From Varibaculum timonense_A (lineage in GTDB: Bacteria; Actinomycetota; Actinomycetes; Actinomycetales; Actinomycetaceae), in contig NZ_JAQEVU010000001.1 in assembly GCF_027694345.1 (NCBI RefSeq), positions 1-64,000 of the forward strand: a DNA stretch of 64,000 bases, in the 5' to 3' direction. Every line of letters begins with the position of its first letter. Within the stretch, counting starts at the first letter, position 1. This document shows positions 1 to 8,092 of this stretch, piece after piece. The notes beneath the pieces were generated by a model, which did no database searches, was not told where the DNA came from, and saw only the letters and a list, made by a program, of their open reading frames with translations. A program made the position numbers and the translations under genes.

Positions 1-27
1 AAAAGGACTGTTATATGGCCTTTTTAC
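1..27 (-). terminator. Weak inverted repeat after the lipoprotein gene
   Basis: AAAAGG and CCTTTT arms about 12 nt apart lie just after the stop codon of the lipoprotein gene. The stem is short and AT-rich, and the window edge cuts the context, so this is a tentative terminator. Confidence 0.3.
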
Positions 28-52
28 TTTTACACAATTATACGGACTTTAT

Positions 53-649
53 CTAGATTTTGGTTTGATTCAGAATTAAGAATCCCTCTACTGGTCGTTT
101 TTCTATATAAAATACCAGGTTAGGTGCGTCCTGAGGGAGAGTATATTCCCACTCGCCCTTTGCGGGTTTATCAACTCCGCAACCAAATTTGGTTAGCTGT
201 CCTTTACTGTCTGCCCCCTGAGGGAAAATCAAAATCTGGGTAGTTACAGGTTCTTTTGTTTGACAATAGAACGTTACTTTTACTTTGTCGCCAGTCTTCC
301 ATTTATCGTTGTAATTAACAGAATGCCAGTAGGATTCCATTTTTTCTTTAGAAAAACTCGCAAACGAGGATAAATAGAAAGTATGTTTGGTGGGCACACC
401 CTCGGTTTTTGCAAACTCTTCCGCGGTATTTTTCCACTTTTCCTCAAGTGCTTTTGAATCTTCGACTGCTTTTTCTTCTTTCTTTAGCTCTGGCTTCTCG
501 GTGTCCTCACTCGTCGAGATAATTCCAGTTTGGATAGCAGGTTTTTTACTAGGGGTTTGGGACTTGTCACTGCCAGCATTACTGGCTCCGCAAGCTGCCA
601 GGCTTAAAGCTAGTAGGCAGCTACCGGTCAAGGTTAGTATTTTCCTCAT
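53..649 (-). CDS. Putative lipoprotein, function unknown
   Basis: 198 residues. The N-terminus has a basic start (MRK), a hydrophobic core and a lipobox ending LAAC at about residue 20, so it should be lipidated on that Cys and held on the outer face of the membrane. A Lys/Glu-rich linker (about 28-80) leads to a roughly 115-residue domain I do not recognise, with aromatic residues and two cysteines. An AAAGGAG ribosome-binding site sits just upstream of ATG 649. It lies downstream of, and on the same strand as, the sensor operon, separated by about 160 bp that carry their own inverted-repeat motif (731-747). A role as an extracytoplasmic partner of those sensors is only inference. Confidence 0.75.
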   Translation of the reverse strand: MRKILTLTGSCLLALSLAACGASNAGSDKSQTPSKKPAIQTGIISTSEDTEKPELKKEEKAVEDSKALEEKWKNTAEEFAKTEGVPTKHTFYLSSFASFSKEKMESYWHSVNYNDKWKTGDKVKVTFYCQTKEPVTTQILIFPQGADSKGQLTKFGCGVDKPAKGEWEYTLPQDAPNLVFYIEKRPVEGFLILNQTKI

Positions 650-730
650 TTTGGGGACTCCTTTATTTCATTGAGGTCCAATAGATTGCCACAGCTACCA
701 GGAAACAGCTTTCTGTGCCGGATTGGTACG

Positions 731-747
731 CCCAAAAGGGTGAAAAT
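731..747. promoter_or_regulatory. Shared inverted-repeat motif CCCAAAAGGGTGAAAAT, copy 1
   Basis: The 17-bp string CCCAAAAGGGTGAAAAT lies about 80 bp upstream of the lipoprotein start. The same 17 bases occur at 9939-9955 upstream of another minus-strand gene. CCC/GGG arms around AAAA suit a dimeric regulator. Which protein binds is unknown. Confidence 0.45.
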
Positions 748-809
748 ACCTCTCGAATAACAAAATTCAGAGCAAACGCGCTACCGAAAAAAGTAACGGA
801 GGAAACTGC

Positions 810-2252
810 CTACCTGGGTTTAGGGAGATAAGCCTTTAAGGTGAAAATGGGAATGGTTAGAACCTGCAAACAGCCACCGGCTGCTTCCAAACGAGCTTCC
901 AAACCACTCAAACCAGTTCCGTAACTAACCGGGGAAGAAACTGTTCCGGGATTAGAAATCTCCAGACAATACTTTTGTGTATCTTGACCTAGCTTTACCT
1001 GCATTTCGGTTGCGGTCGTATGAATAAGAACGTTCGTAATAGCTTCTCGCAAAACCCGTAAAAACAAATGAGCTTTATGCTCGTCAGTCGGCAGCTGCCC
1101 CTCAATCTGTAAATCGAGTTTTACGGCACTGGCTAAGGTTTGCAAGGAATTTAACCAAACCGAAGCCGGTATCTGCTGGCGATTGTGAGTCAAATCAGTG
1201 GGTAAATTTGCAAGCAGTCTTTGCAGCTGTAAGAGACGTTCACCGTCTGCTACACCATCTTCTAAGAAACGATGAACGAAGGAGATACGCTGAGAAAGCA
1301 CATCGTGAATTGAACAGCGAGTCTGTAAAACCAGATTACTGGTAAGCGCCTTCTCTAGACGAACAGTTTCCTTAGCAAGACGTTTTTGACGAGCCTGCAA
1401 ATCATTAATTTCATCGGAAAGCTTCTGACTTAGAGTCATATAGTTCGTAACATCTAAAGCTATAAGTTGAGTAAAATACCGATGCTTATCACTGATTTGT
1501 GTGCGTCTAAGTATCCACGTTTTCCCCTGAGAATCGTCTATGCGGAAACTGGTGTTCTCAGAAACTTCAGCTTCCGATTTAGCCGGCGTGGAATAACTAT
1601 CTCCAATAACTATTTTGTCAGTTGCCAGTTGGCGCAGCTGTTTCCCTAAAGTCCCATACCGAGTTAGGGGGCTAAGGTTTAAGCTGCTTAACAGTCTTTC
1701 CATTCGCAAATTGACCAGTTTGTTATGTCCACGCGAATCAGAAAACAACACTCCATGTTCCAGCCGGTCAAGAGCTTCTTTAACACTGAACGGGCTTAAA
1801 TCGTGCATCAGTAGCTGCCACTCCCGCCACACTTGGACGCACAGCCACGAGGTTGAAAAAGCTCCTGCCGTTAAAACTACCCAGACCCCGCCCAGATTTA
1901 TTACTGGAGGTAATAGGAAAAGTAAAGCTATCATCAAAGGAAGTAGGGTGTAGCGGTAAGTTCGTCCTACTCCTATAGCTCCTAAACCCAGGCATACCAG
2001 CACAAACCAGCCAAAATGATGGTCGTTAAGAATAAAAATCCCCGCCTGAGAATGGATAATGGTAATAGCAAAAGCCCAGGTGTAAAAGGACAAGAGAATA
2101 GTGACGCTAACTAAAAATCCGGTGGCTATCGCGCGGCGATGGATAAACCATTGACTCATAGTTAATAGACAAGCAGCCAGAGAGCCAATAATCATCAGCG
2201 CTGTTCCGGTGGCTAACTGCCCTAAAGAAAGACTAAATAGTAGAGTGCTCAC
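810..2252 (-). CDS. Membrane sensor histidine kinase
   Basis: 480 residues. About six hydrophobic segments fill residues 5-145. A PAS-like linker (about 155-270) and a coiled coil (about 275-305) follow, then a phosphoacceptor-type segment with IHDVLSQR (His316). The C-terminal ATPase domain has an N-box (REAITN, Asn407) and a glycine motif (GTGLSGLEARLEAAGG, about 445-460). The usual DxG box is altered to SNPG, so kinase activity is probable but not certain. GTG 2252 is preceded by GGAGG and overlaps the stop of the upstream sensor gene as GTGA, indicating translational coupling. With the NarL-type regulator at 4943-5581 it forms a two-component system; the signal is unknown. Confidence 0.8.
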   Translation of the reverse strand: MSTLLFSLSLGQLATGTALMIIGSLAACLLTMSQWFIHRRAIATGFLVSVTILLSFYTWAFAITIIHSQAGIFILNDHHFGWFVLVCLGLGAIGVGRTYRYTLLPLMIALLFLLPPVINLGGVWVVLTAGAFSTSWLCVQVWREWQLLMHDLSPFSVKEALDRLEHGVLFSDSRGHNKLVNLRMERLLSSLNLSPLTRYGTLGKQLRQLATDKIVIGDSYSTPAKSEAEVSENTSFRIDDSQGKTWILRRTQISDKHRYFTQLIALDVTNYMTLSQKLSDEINDLQARQKRLAKETVRLEKALTSNLVLQTRCSIHDVLSQRISFVHRFLEDGVADGERLLQLQRLLANLPTDLTHNRQQIPASVWLNSLQTLASAVKLDLQIEGQLPTDEHKAHLFLRVLREAITNVLIHTTATEMQVKLGQDTQKYCLEISNPGTVSSPVSYGTGLSGLEARLEAAGGCLQVLTIPIFTLKAYLPKPR

Positions 2253-4813
2253 TGACGGTGACCTCCGCTTGCGTCTTCTCCTGCGTCCTCAGATAGGGAA
2301 TTAACAGGATTAAAGCCGCTTTCTTGGGCACTATCTAGCGAGGGTAGCGGGTTAGAGGCAGTTACAGCCCCATCAGTTTCCCCGGAGGAATCGGTAGCTA
2401 GAAAACTCATCTGCAGATTAACTTGACCGTCCTCAATAATAAGTTTTGATTTCGCCCCTGACCCGGAAAGTAAAGGTTGTAGAACTTGCAGTTGGGCTGT
2501 AGGAATATCAAAGATACAGTTCATTTGAGCCTGACAGCCTTGGTCGCTGACTGCAAGATTAATGAATATCGCAACTTCTGAAAGGCTCAACAGGCAGCCT
2601 AGTATCCGGTGTAGCCCCTCTAAACAGTGCAGTGCCACTTCGGAGCGAATAGTTCCAGTGGTGGATCCGCTCAATCCCGCGAGAGCATTCGCATACGAAA
2701 AATCGGTGCACGACTGGCTTAACAAAGTGGTTAAAACATTAACCGCTAATTCTTCGCTTTGAAATTGGGACAGGGTGAGCATTCCCGCTCGTTTAGCGTA
2801 ACCGAGATCTAGTTTAATGCTCCGCAAAAGCTGTGCTAGTTCCCCCTTATCTAAATGGCAGCTTAAGTGAGCGGTATTCTTTTGAACTCTGTCCAAAGCG
2901 CTATCCATCAGTAAGTCTAGTCGGTCATATAGTTGCGGGGCGTAAGAGGATTCCTCCATTTGTAAAAGCGCCTCGTATTCGCTGGATAACAGCTTTGTTT
3001 GGTGAGCTTCCTGTTCGCGAAGGGCAGCGAGCATTTTCTCTAACTCGTTTACCGCGGTGACATCGGTTTCCCAAATCACGTGACCGGCGTTGATAGGACG
3101 AGTTTGACAGTAGAGAGTGCGGGGAAAAGTGCCGGAAGTGTCGGTTAATAGTAAAGGTTTATTGGTAGTTTTCAAACGGTTTTTAATCGAAGTATTAAGA
3201 GACAGGGGGATAGCGGTAGAAAAACGCGGATTCCAATCACGATCAACTATTTCAATGGGAAGTTTAGCTTTATTAAAGAAGCGAGTATAGCCCCGATTTT
3301 GGGGAATCACCCCAATAAAAAATAGTATTTCCCAAGCTAATAGGAAATAGATGCAATAAATCTGTACCGTTTCGGTAGCTCTAACCAGCGGGATACGAAC
3401 GGTGTAGGCAATAGAGTAAAGCAAAATGAAAGAAAAAAGTGCCCCCAAAGCTAATAGGGGGCGTATCCGATTGCCCTTAAAACTCCATATAGTTACGTAG
3501 ACTATTATCGCAAAGACCAGTAATACTGCCAGGTAGTGGAGGTAATATACCGGTCCATATTGGTAATCAACCCCGGATTCTCCTTTTCCGAAGCGCAGTA
3601 GAAGATGGTGGAAATCGTTAGTGAACACCAGCAGCATCAAACCGGTTCCCATCGTTATCACCAAGGTGCGCAAGGTGCGGTAAGCGGGAGGGAGAGGCTT
3701 AGTAGAATGAGAAATCACGAAAAATAGAATCATCATAGTTCCATAGATGGGAACATAATAGTAATACCAGGCATAACGCTCATAGACTCCCGGTAAGGAA
3801 TGTTTTATTATGCGCGCTAAAATCCAAAAGCTAAGCAGGGCAGCCTGAATCAGCACTGCCCAGCGTACATAGGGGGACACGGTTGTCCAAAAGCGCCATC
3901 CCGCCCAAAAACTCAGCAAACACAGTAGGCAAATAAACGCTCCTACCTCGTAGGATTCGTTAGTGTTTTTCCATTCCCAAGAGCCTTGATAACTGTCGTT
4001 TGAAAGACTTTGATTCCAGGTGAAGCGTTCAAACTCGGCTAGGTTACTGACTGGTCTGGCGTTAATCTGCTGTAAAAAAGATGGAGAGAGTGAAGGATAA
4101 TTGACATAACTGAATAAATCGGCAGGTGGAGGTGCTAACTTCTGGTTTTGGTTACGGTCAAAGGAATGGCGCTGCCACACCCCCTCCTGAAAAGTTACGG
4201 TGGGGAAACTGCCATAGTATAGCCCCGATGAATCAGAAGTTGCCTGAATGCTGCGAGCATCAGTGGTTAAGCAAAAATATCCGTTATCTAGCGCCTTTTT
4301 AAGCTCTGGTAGGGACGACCCGGTGGCAAGTCGTCCTTGTTGGCGAATTTCCTGCAAGAGCTGTTTGGCTTGGGTAACAGAAAAAGTTTGGGAACCGGGA
4401 ACCTGGGGATTAAAAGTAAGGGCCAGGGCGCTCATAATGTCTAGCCGTCCCACTGATTGATCCAAATAGATTTTATCCGGATTACGGGTAAGGTCATGTA
4501 GGTTTTGTATGGCACTAACTTTTGCAGTTTTAGCTGTTAGAACTATCGAGTAAGGGTAGAGGGGAATAAATGAGGCATCTGGTTCTGATTTTTTGGCAGC
4601 ATTAGCCACCGTCTCATTGGTAATCACATAGTTAGCTCCGCTTCGTATCTGTTTCAATAGTGACCATTCACTATGAGCTTCGACGCGCAAGCCTTGACTG
4701 ACAAAATAATCATTGAGGCGGGAATCAAAATCATTGGGTACGGCGATAACGTTATTTGCGTGAACAGATGTGCGGAAAGGAATCAAGAACAGCGCTAAAG
4801 CGGCTAAGGTCAA
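2249..4813 (-). CDS. Large sensor: SBP-like domain, 7TM region and degenerate kinase domain; start probably out of frame
   Basis: 854 residues counted from a TTG at 4813. Residues about 20-275 resemble an extracytoplasmic solute-binding fold. Residues about 288-500 hold seven or eight membrane helices including an FTNDFHHLLLRF segment like that of the 7TM histidine-kinase N-terminal family. The C-terminus (about 510-800) aligns loosely with the neighbouring kinase but shows no clear His box, N-box or glycine box, suggesting a pseudokinase or signal-relay subunit. The TTG start leaves a signal sequence with no basic n-region. A better ATG at 4932, 11 nt past the regulator stop codon, would add about 40 residues ending in a proper signal sequence, but the G8 tract at 4919-4926 puts it one base out of frame; nine Gs would restore it. 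It overlaps the downstream kinase gene by 4 nt. Confidence 0.7.
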   Translation of the reverse strand: MTLAALALFLIPFRTSVHANNVIAVPNDFDSRLNDYFVSQGLRVEAHSEWSLLKQIRSGANYVITNETVANAAKKSEPDASFIPLYPYSIVLTAKTAKVSAIQNLHDLTRNPDKIYLDQSVGRLDIMSALALTFNPQVPGSQTFSVTQAKQLLQEIRQQGRLATGSSLPELKKALDNGYFCLTTDARSIQATSDSSGLYYGSFPTVTFQEGVWQRHSFDRNQNQKLAPPPADLFSYVNYPSLSPSFLQQINARPVSNLAEFERFTWNQSLSNDSYQGSWEWKNTNESYEVGAFICLLCLLSFWAGWRFWTTVSPYVRWAVLIQAALLSFWILARIIKHSLPGVYERYAWYYYYVPIYGTMMILFFVISHSTKPLPPAYRTLRTLVITMGTGLMLLVFTNDFHHLLLRFGKGESGVDYQYGPVYYLHYLAVLLVFAIIVYVTIWSFKGNRIRPLLALGALFSFILLYSIAYTVRIPLVRATETVQIYCIYFLLAWEILFFIGVIPQNRGYTRFFNKAKLPIEIVDRDWNPRFSTAIPLSLNTSIKNRLKTTNKPLLLTDTSGTFPRTLYCQTRPINAGHVIWETDVTAVNELEKMLAALREQEAHQTKLLSSEYEALLQMEESSYAPQLYDRLDLLMDSALDRVQKNTAHLSCHLDKGELAQLLRSIKLDLGYAKRAGMLTLSQFQSEELAVNVLTTLLSQSCTDFSYANALAGLSGSTTGTIRSEVALHCLEGLHRILGCLLSLSEVAIFINLAVSDQGCQAQMNCIFDIPTAQLQVLQPLLSGSGAKSKLIIEDGQVNLQMSFLATDSSGETDGAVTASNPLPSLDSAQESGFNPVNSLSEDAGEDASGGHRQ

Positions 4814-4918
4814 AACCAGGGAGAAAAGCAGATGGGCTAGCCAGTCTTGTTTCCAGGTTCTACCAACAGATTCTACCGCCGGAGAACTGGGGAATCTGTT
4901 GGGAGCGGAATTAGAAAC

Positions 4919-4926
4919 GGGGGGGG
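4919..4926. repeat. G8 homopolymer at the start of the large sensor gene
   Basis: Eight consecutive Gs (Cs on the coding strand) follow codon 2 of the ATG at 4932. With eight bases, translation from this ATG ends at a TAG about 20 codons in. With nine (or six) it runs without a stop into the 854-residue frame. This is the layout of a slipped-strand phase-variable switch, though a sequencing indel would look the same. Confidence 0.6.
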
Positions 4927-4942
4927 AGTCATGGGAAAAAAC

Positions 4943-5581
4943 TTACTGATTACAATGGGGATTAGACCGATTTTCTTGGAACGCCACATAGCCGTTGGAA
5001 ACTGCCCACAAAGCCAGTCGAGCTACCGAAGTATAACCGCTTTTTGTTAATAGCTGGGAAATATACGACTTTATGGTATTTTCACTTAAAAACATTTTCT
5101 TAGCGATTTCTTTACGGGGATACCCGGCGCAAACCAAACGTAATACCTGCATTTCGCGTTCATTAAACTGGTTAGCTCCAAAACCAGGACTAGATAAAGA
5201 ATCCGGGAAATGGCTCTCACCTTCAGCGCTCGCCCGTAAAAGAGAGAGCAAATCCGAGGTCGAGATATTTTTATAGGTAAAAGCATCAACTTTGGCTGCC
5301 TTAGCTTCTTTAAGGAAAGAAGCATCAGGCATGGCCGTAAATACCACCACTTTTAGGTTAGGGTGTTCTGCTTTCAGCTTTGCGGATTCCTTCAAACCGG
5401 AAGAGTTCTCGGTAACCACATCCATTAAAACCAAATCCGCAGGATGTAAACGTAAAGAGCGGTGAATATCGGCGGCATTAGTGAGTTTATCCACCACCAT
5501 AAAATCTGCTTCGGAATCAATGGCTGATGCCAAAGAATCCAGCAAAATAGTTTGATCCTCAACAATAGTTATCCGCTTCAC
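4943..5581 (-). CDS. NarL/LuxR-family response regulator
   Basis: 212 residues. The receiver domain (1-120) has the acidic pair Glu8/Asp9, the phosphoacceptor Asp54 (LVLMD), Thr82 and Lys104. A LuxR-type helix-turn-helix follows (about 145-205; FNEREMQVLRLVCAGY and the recognition helix SENTIKSYI). I chose GTG 5581 because a strong GGAGGA lies six bases upstream; a longer reading from 5608 has no comparable site. It is first in a minus-strand operon with the two sensor genes and should be phosphorylated by the 810-2252 kinase. Targets are unknown. Confidence 0.88.
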   Translation of the reverse strand: MKRITIVEDQTILLDSLASAIDSEADFMVVDKLTNAADIHRSLRLHPADLVLMDVVTENSSGLKESAKLKAEHPNLKVVVFTAMPDASFLKEAKAAKVDAFTYKNISTSDLLSLLRASAEGESHFPDSLSSPGFGANQFNEREMQVLRLVCAGYPRKEIAKKMFLSENTIKSYISQLLTKSGYTSVARLALWAVSNGYVAFQENRSNPHCNQ

Positions 5582-5750
5582 GGTATTTCCTCCAGAGCCC
5601 CTCATCAATGGAGAGAGAGTTACTGTTCCTATTTACGCAAAGTTTACCAAAACTAGCCCTCTAGTTTTCATAGGTCAGGAATTTTATCGGTGCAAACAGC
5701 TCAAGTTAGATAAAAGCAAAATGCCTGGCAGTAGCTCCTCTAAATAAAAC

Positions 5751-5787
5751 TGGCTGCGCCCTTCGTGGAAGTGAAATAGCGCAGCCA
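5751..5787 (-). terminator. Terminator after the TPM-domain gene
   Basis: A 9-bp stem (TGGCTGCGC / GCGCAGCCA) lies just past the stop of the TPM gene and, on the minus strand, is followed by AGTTTTATTT. This is a convincing intrinsic terminator for the membrane-stress operon. Confidence 0.75.
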
Positions 5788-5791
5788 GCCT

Positions 5792-6772
5792 TTAGAACTT
5801 TCCTCCTCCGGAACTATAGGAAGTGCCCCCCGAACTATAAGAACCGCTAGAAGAAGAACTGTCGTCACTCTTCGGAATTGCTACCTGGGTGGTATAAGAC
5901 CTGACGAATACTTCATTACTCCCGGTGATTTGATTAGAGCCAGGGACAATATAGTTGGCAGCCCCAGCCTGAAGCTGGGCGCTATGGTGTTTACGTTTAA
6001 GAGAACCCATAATCGACAATCCGCTAATGACACCAATCCCGGCCGCACCCCCGGCTCCCGCCAAAGTAGATTTTAAAGTCATCCGGTGGGGAATCGGGTG
6101 ATCCTTACTGTAAGGAGTGCCAGCTTTCCACTGCTGTAAATAATCGCTGATTTCACGCAGATACACCTGAAAACCCTCGTCCCAATCATCGTCGCCAAGA
6201 GGCTTCTTAACGTGATCGTAGAGTTTATCTATCCCGTAGGGGGTAAATGCTTCCTCGCCCTTACCATGCCCCAAAAACCATAAATCCCGGGTAGTTGGGT
6301 TAATTACCATAATTACCCCATCTGCGGTTTTCTGGTTTAACCCAAGCTGATTGGCAGCGTAATAGTTGGCTCCCCACTGTTCGGGGGATGAGTGCTGGAA
6401 ACTGTTTACCGTCACCACATAGGGAGCAATACCGTATTTAGTGGCGAGGGCGCGAAGCTGCTTTTCCCATTCAGGATAGTTATCTTGGCTAAAAATTTTA
6501 GCGTGATCACGAATAAAGGGGGCGGCGGAATCAACATCTTTTTGACCGCCCACATAGGGAACCTCTTGTCCGGAGGGGAACTCGGTGATGTCAGTGAAAC
6601 CCTCGGCGCTAGCCGGGGTACTTGAATGCCACGTAGAGTGAGCTGCTAGCACACTGTGGGCTCCAGTAGCTTCACTGGCTAAAGCGGGTGTGCTCACGCT
6701 GAGGGTGATGGGAAAAGCTAATAAAGATGCCGCCAATAGAGTGTAAAAAACTTTTTTTATATTTTTCATCAT
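5792..6772 (-). CDS. TPM-domain membrane protein (YdjH/YgcG-like)
   Basis: 326 residues. A signal peptide (1-32, ending ALAS) is followed by an extracytoplasmic TPM domain (about 75-215) with the family-typical pattern DHAKIFSQD, TADGVIMVINP and LWFLGHGKGEEAF. A membrane helix lies at about 236-256. The Ser/Gly-rich tail ends SSGGGKF, typical of TPM proteins. TPM domains are linked to photosystem repair in plants and, as YdjH, to the YdjGHI membrane-stress complex in Bacillus. Only 6 nt separate it from the zinc-ribbon gene upstream, so the two are surely co-transcribed. Confidence 0.85.
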   Translation of the reverse strand: MMKNIKKVFYTLLAASLLAFPITLSVSTPALASEATGAHSVLAAHSTWHSSTPASAEGFTDITEFPSGQEVPYVGGQKDVDSAAPFIRDHAKIFSQDNYPEWEKQLRALATKYGIAPYVVTVNSFQHSSPEQWGANYYAANQLGLNQKTADGVIMVINPTTRDLWFLGHGKGEEAFTPYGIDKLYDHVKKPLGDDDWDEGFQVYLREISDYLQQWKAGTPYSKDHPIPHRMTLKSTLAGAGGAAGIGVISGLSIMGSLKRKHHSAQLQAGAANYIVPGSNQITGSNEVFVRSYTTQVAIPKSDDSSSSSGSYSSGGTSYSSGGGKF

Positions 6773-6778
6773 TCGCCC

Positions 6779-7993
6779 CTAATTGAGTAACCAAGGTGCT
6801 AGGAAAGGAATAAAAACCGCACCCAATGCCACGGTTAGAGCAGTTGCAATCCCTAATAGACCGCCCCAGTATTTTGCTTTAGAAACCGGGAAAGTACCCA
6901 CGAATTTGCCGGTTTGTCCATTCATGGCGTAGTTGTAGTTCTGACCGGCAAAACTGACATTTAGCAACCACAGCGGTAAAAATACATATTCGAGTTCTCC
7001 GAAGCTGGGTTCGATATTTGAGCTGGTCATCTGGATACTGTCATAACCGCTAACCGAGTTCCGAAGAACATCTTCGGCAGATTTTCGCATCCGTTCCAAT
7101 GCTCTCGGATTAGCTGTCTCTGCCGCAACGTCATATTTATTGGTCACAAATCCTGTCAAATAGGCGGGGGAAAATGCTACCGAAGTCGAGTAATCAAAAG
7201 GCTCTATAGCTTCTGTAAGTTCCGCTGTCACCTTACTGGTTCCGGAAACCGGGACATCCTGGTAGGCGACATTGGCATTGCGAGAAACGCTATAAACATC
7301 ATGCTCGGTATAGGTGTAGTCCGAATCTGACCAGCTGCTGGTGCGTTCGCATTCAAAAGTTGCCACTCCCGCAACGGACGCATCATAGAGCCAATAGGGG
7401 ACATAAACCCCCTGAATGTCATTCACGCTAACCTGCTTGAATGCGTTAGGAATCAGCTTTAAGCCGGCAGCTTGCTGCTTAAAAGCTGCCAAAGCCTGCT
7501 CCTTGGTCATTCCAAAAGGAATCATCCTATCGGGAACTCGAGTGCGGGTAAGCTGCCCGGTAGCCACGAAGTTATTGTTACACCAGGGACATTTGGTGCT
7601 GACCATATCGGCTGGTCCAATGATTTCACCTCCACAGGAACCGCACTCGAACTGCGCCATTTTTTCCCCGGTAGCTTCATCAAGATAGGTCGGGTCAGGT
7701 TCAACCCATCCTGGTGTCTCAGGCGGTAAAGAGGAAGTGGTTTGCGGGCTGGAGGTGTCGATATTTTCTGCGCCGCCGCCCGCAGCATTAAGTTCGGTTT
7801 CGCTTTGATTATTGGTTTTTTGGGCTTGACGCGCACTTTCAAGCTCCTGATTAGCGGCGTTGATGCCGTTAAACTGGTTTACTTCCTGAACAGAAAAGGT
7901 GGCGCTGCAATAGTTGCATTTCATTCTGCCACTGGGCACATCAAAATTGATGGGAGCCCCACAAGCCGGACATTTTAATTGCACATCGCTCAC
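6779..7993 (-). CDS. Zinc-ribbon membrane protein (YdjG-like)
   Basis: 404 residues. It begins with a zinc ribbon (CPACG...CNYC, about 8-28), continues through a low-complexity linker, and has a second ribbon (CGSCGG...CPWCNN, about 117-140). A large beta-rich domain (about 160-360) and one C-terminal membrane helix (about 375-400) follow. This resembles Bacillus YdjG, which together with TPM protein YdjH and SPFH protein YdjI recruits a PspA homologue to the membrane. GTG 7993 has a GGAAGGAG site. A hairpin (8049-8089) separates it from the SPFH gene. Confidence 0.75.
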   Translation of the reverse strand: MSDVQLKCPACGAPINFDVPSGRMKCNYCSATFSVQEVNQFNGINAANQELESARQAQKTNNQSETELNAAGGGAENIDTSSPQTTSSLPPETPGWVEPDPTYLDEATGEKMAQFECGSCGGEIIGPADMVSTKCPWCNNNFVATGQLTRTRVPDRMIPFGMTKEQALAAFKQQAAGLKLIPNAFKQVSVNDIQGVYVPYWLYDASVAGVATFECERTSSWSDSDYTYTEHDVYSVSRNANVAYQDVPVSGTSKVTAELTEAIEPFDYSTSVAFSPAYLTGFVTNKYDVAAETANPRALERMRKSAEDVLRNSVSGYDSIQMTSSNIEPSFGELEYVFLPLWLLNVSFAGQNYNYAMNGQTGKFVGTFPVSKAKYWGGLLGIATALTVALGAVFIPFLAPWLLN

Positions 7994-8048
7994 GACTTAT
8001 CTCCTTCCATTGTTTTAACGCCTATAAATCCTGGTTGCCAGCAGTTAA

Positions 8049-8089
8049 AGCTGGGTCTGGGTGCTTTTTCCAAGCCCCCAGACCCAGCT
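8049..8089 (-). terminator. 13-bp hairpin between the SPFH and zinc-ribbon genes
   Basis: AGCTGGGTCTGGG pairs perfectly with CCCAGACCCAGCT across a 15-nt loop, right after the SPFH stop codon. There is no clear U-tract on the minus strand, so it may be a partial terminator or an RNA-stability element tuning expression within the operon. Confidence 0.5.
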
Positions 8090-8092
8090 GAG

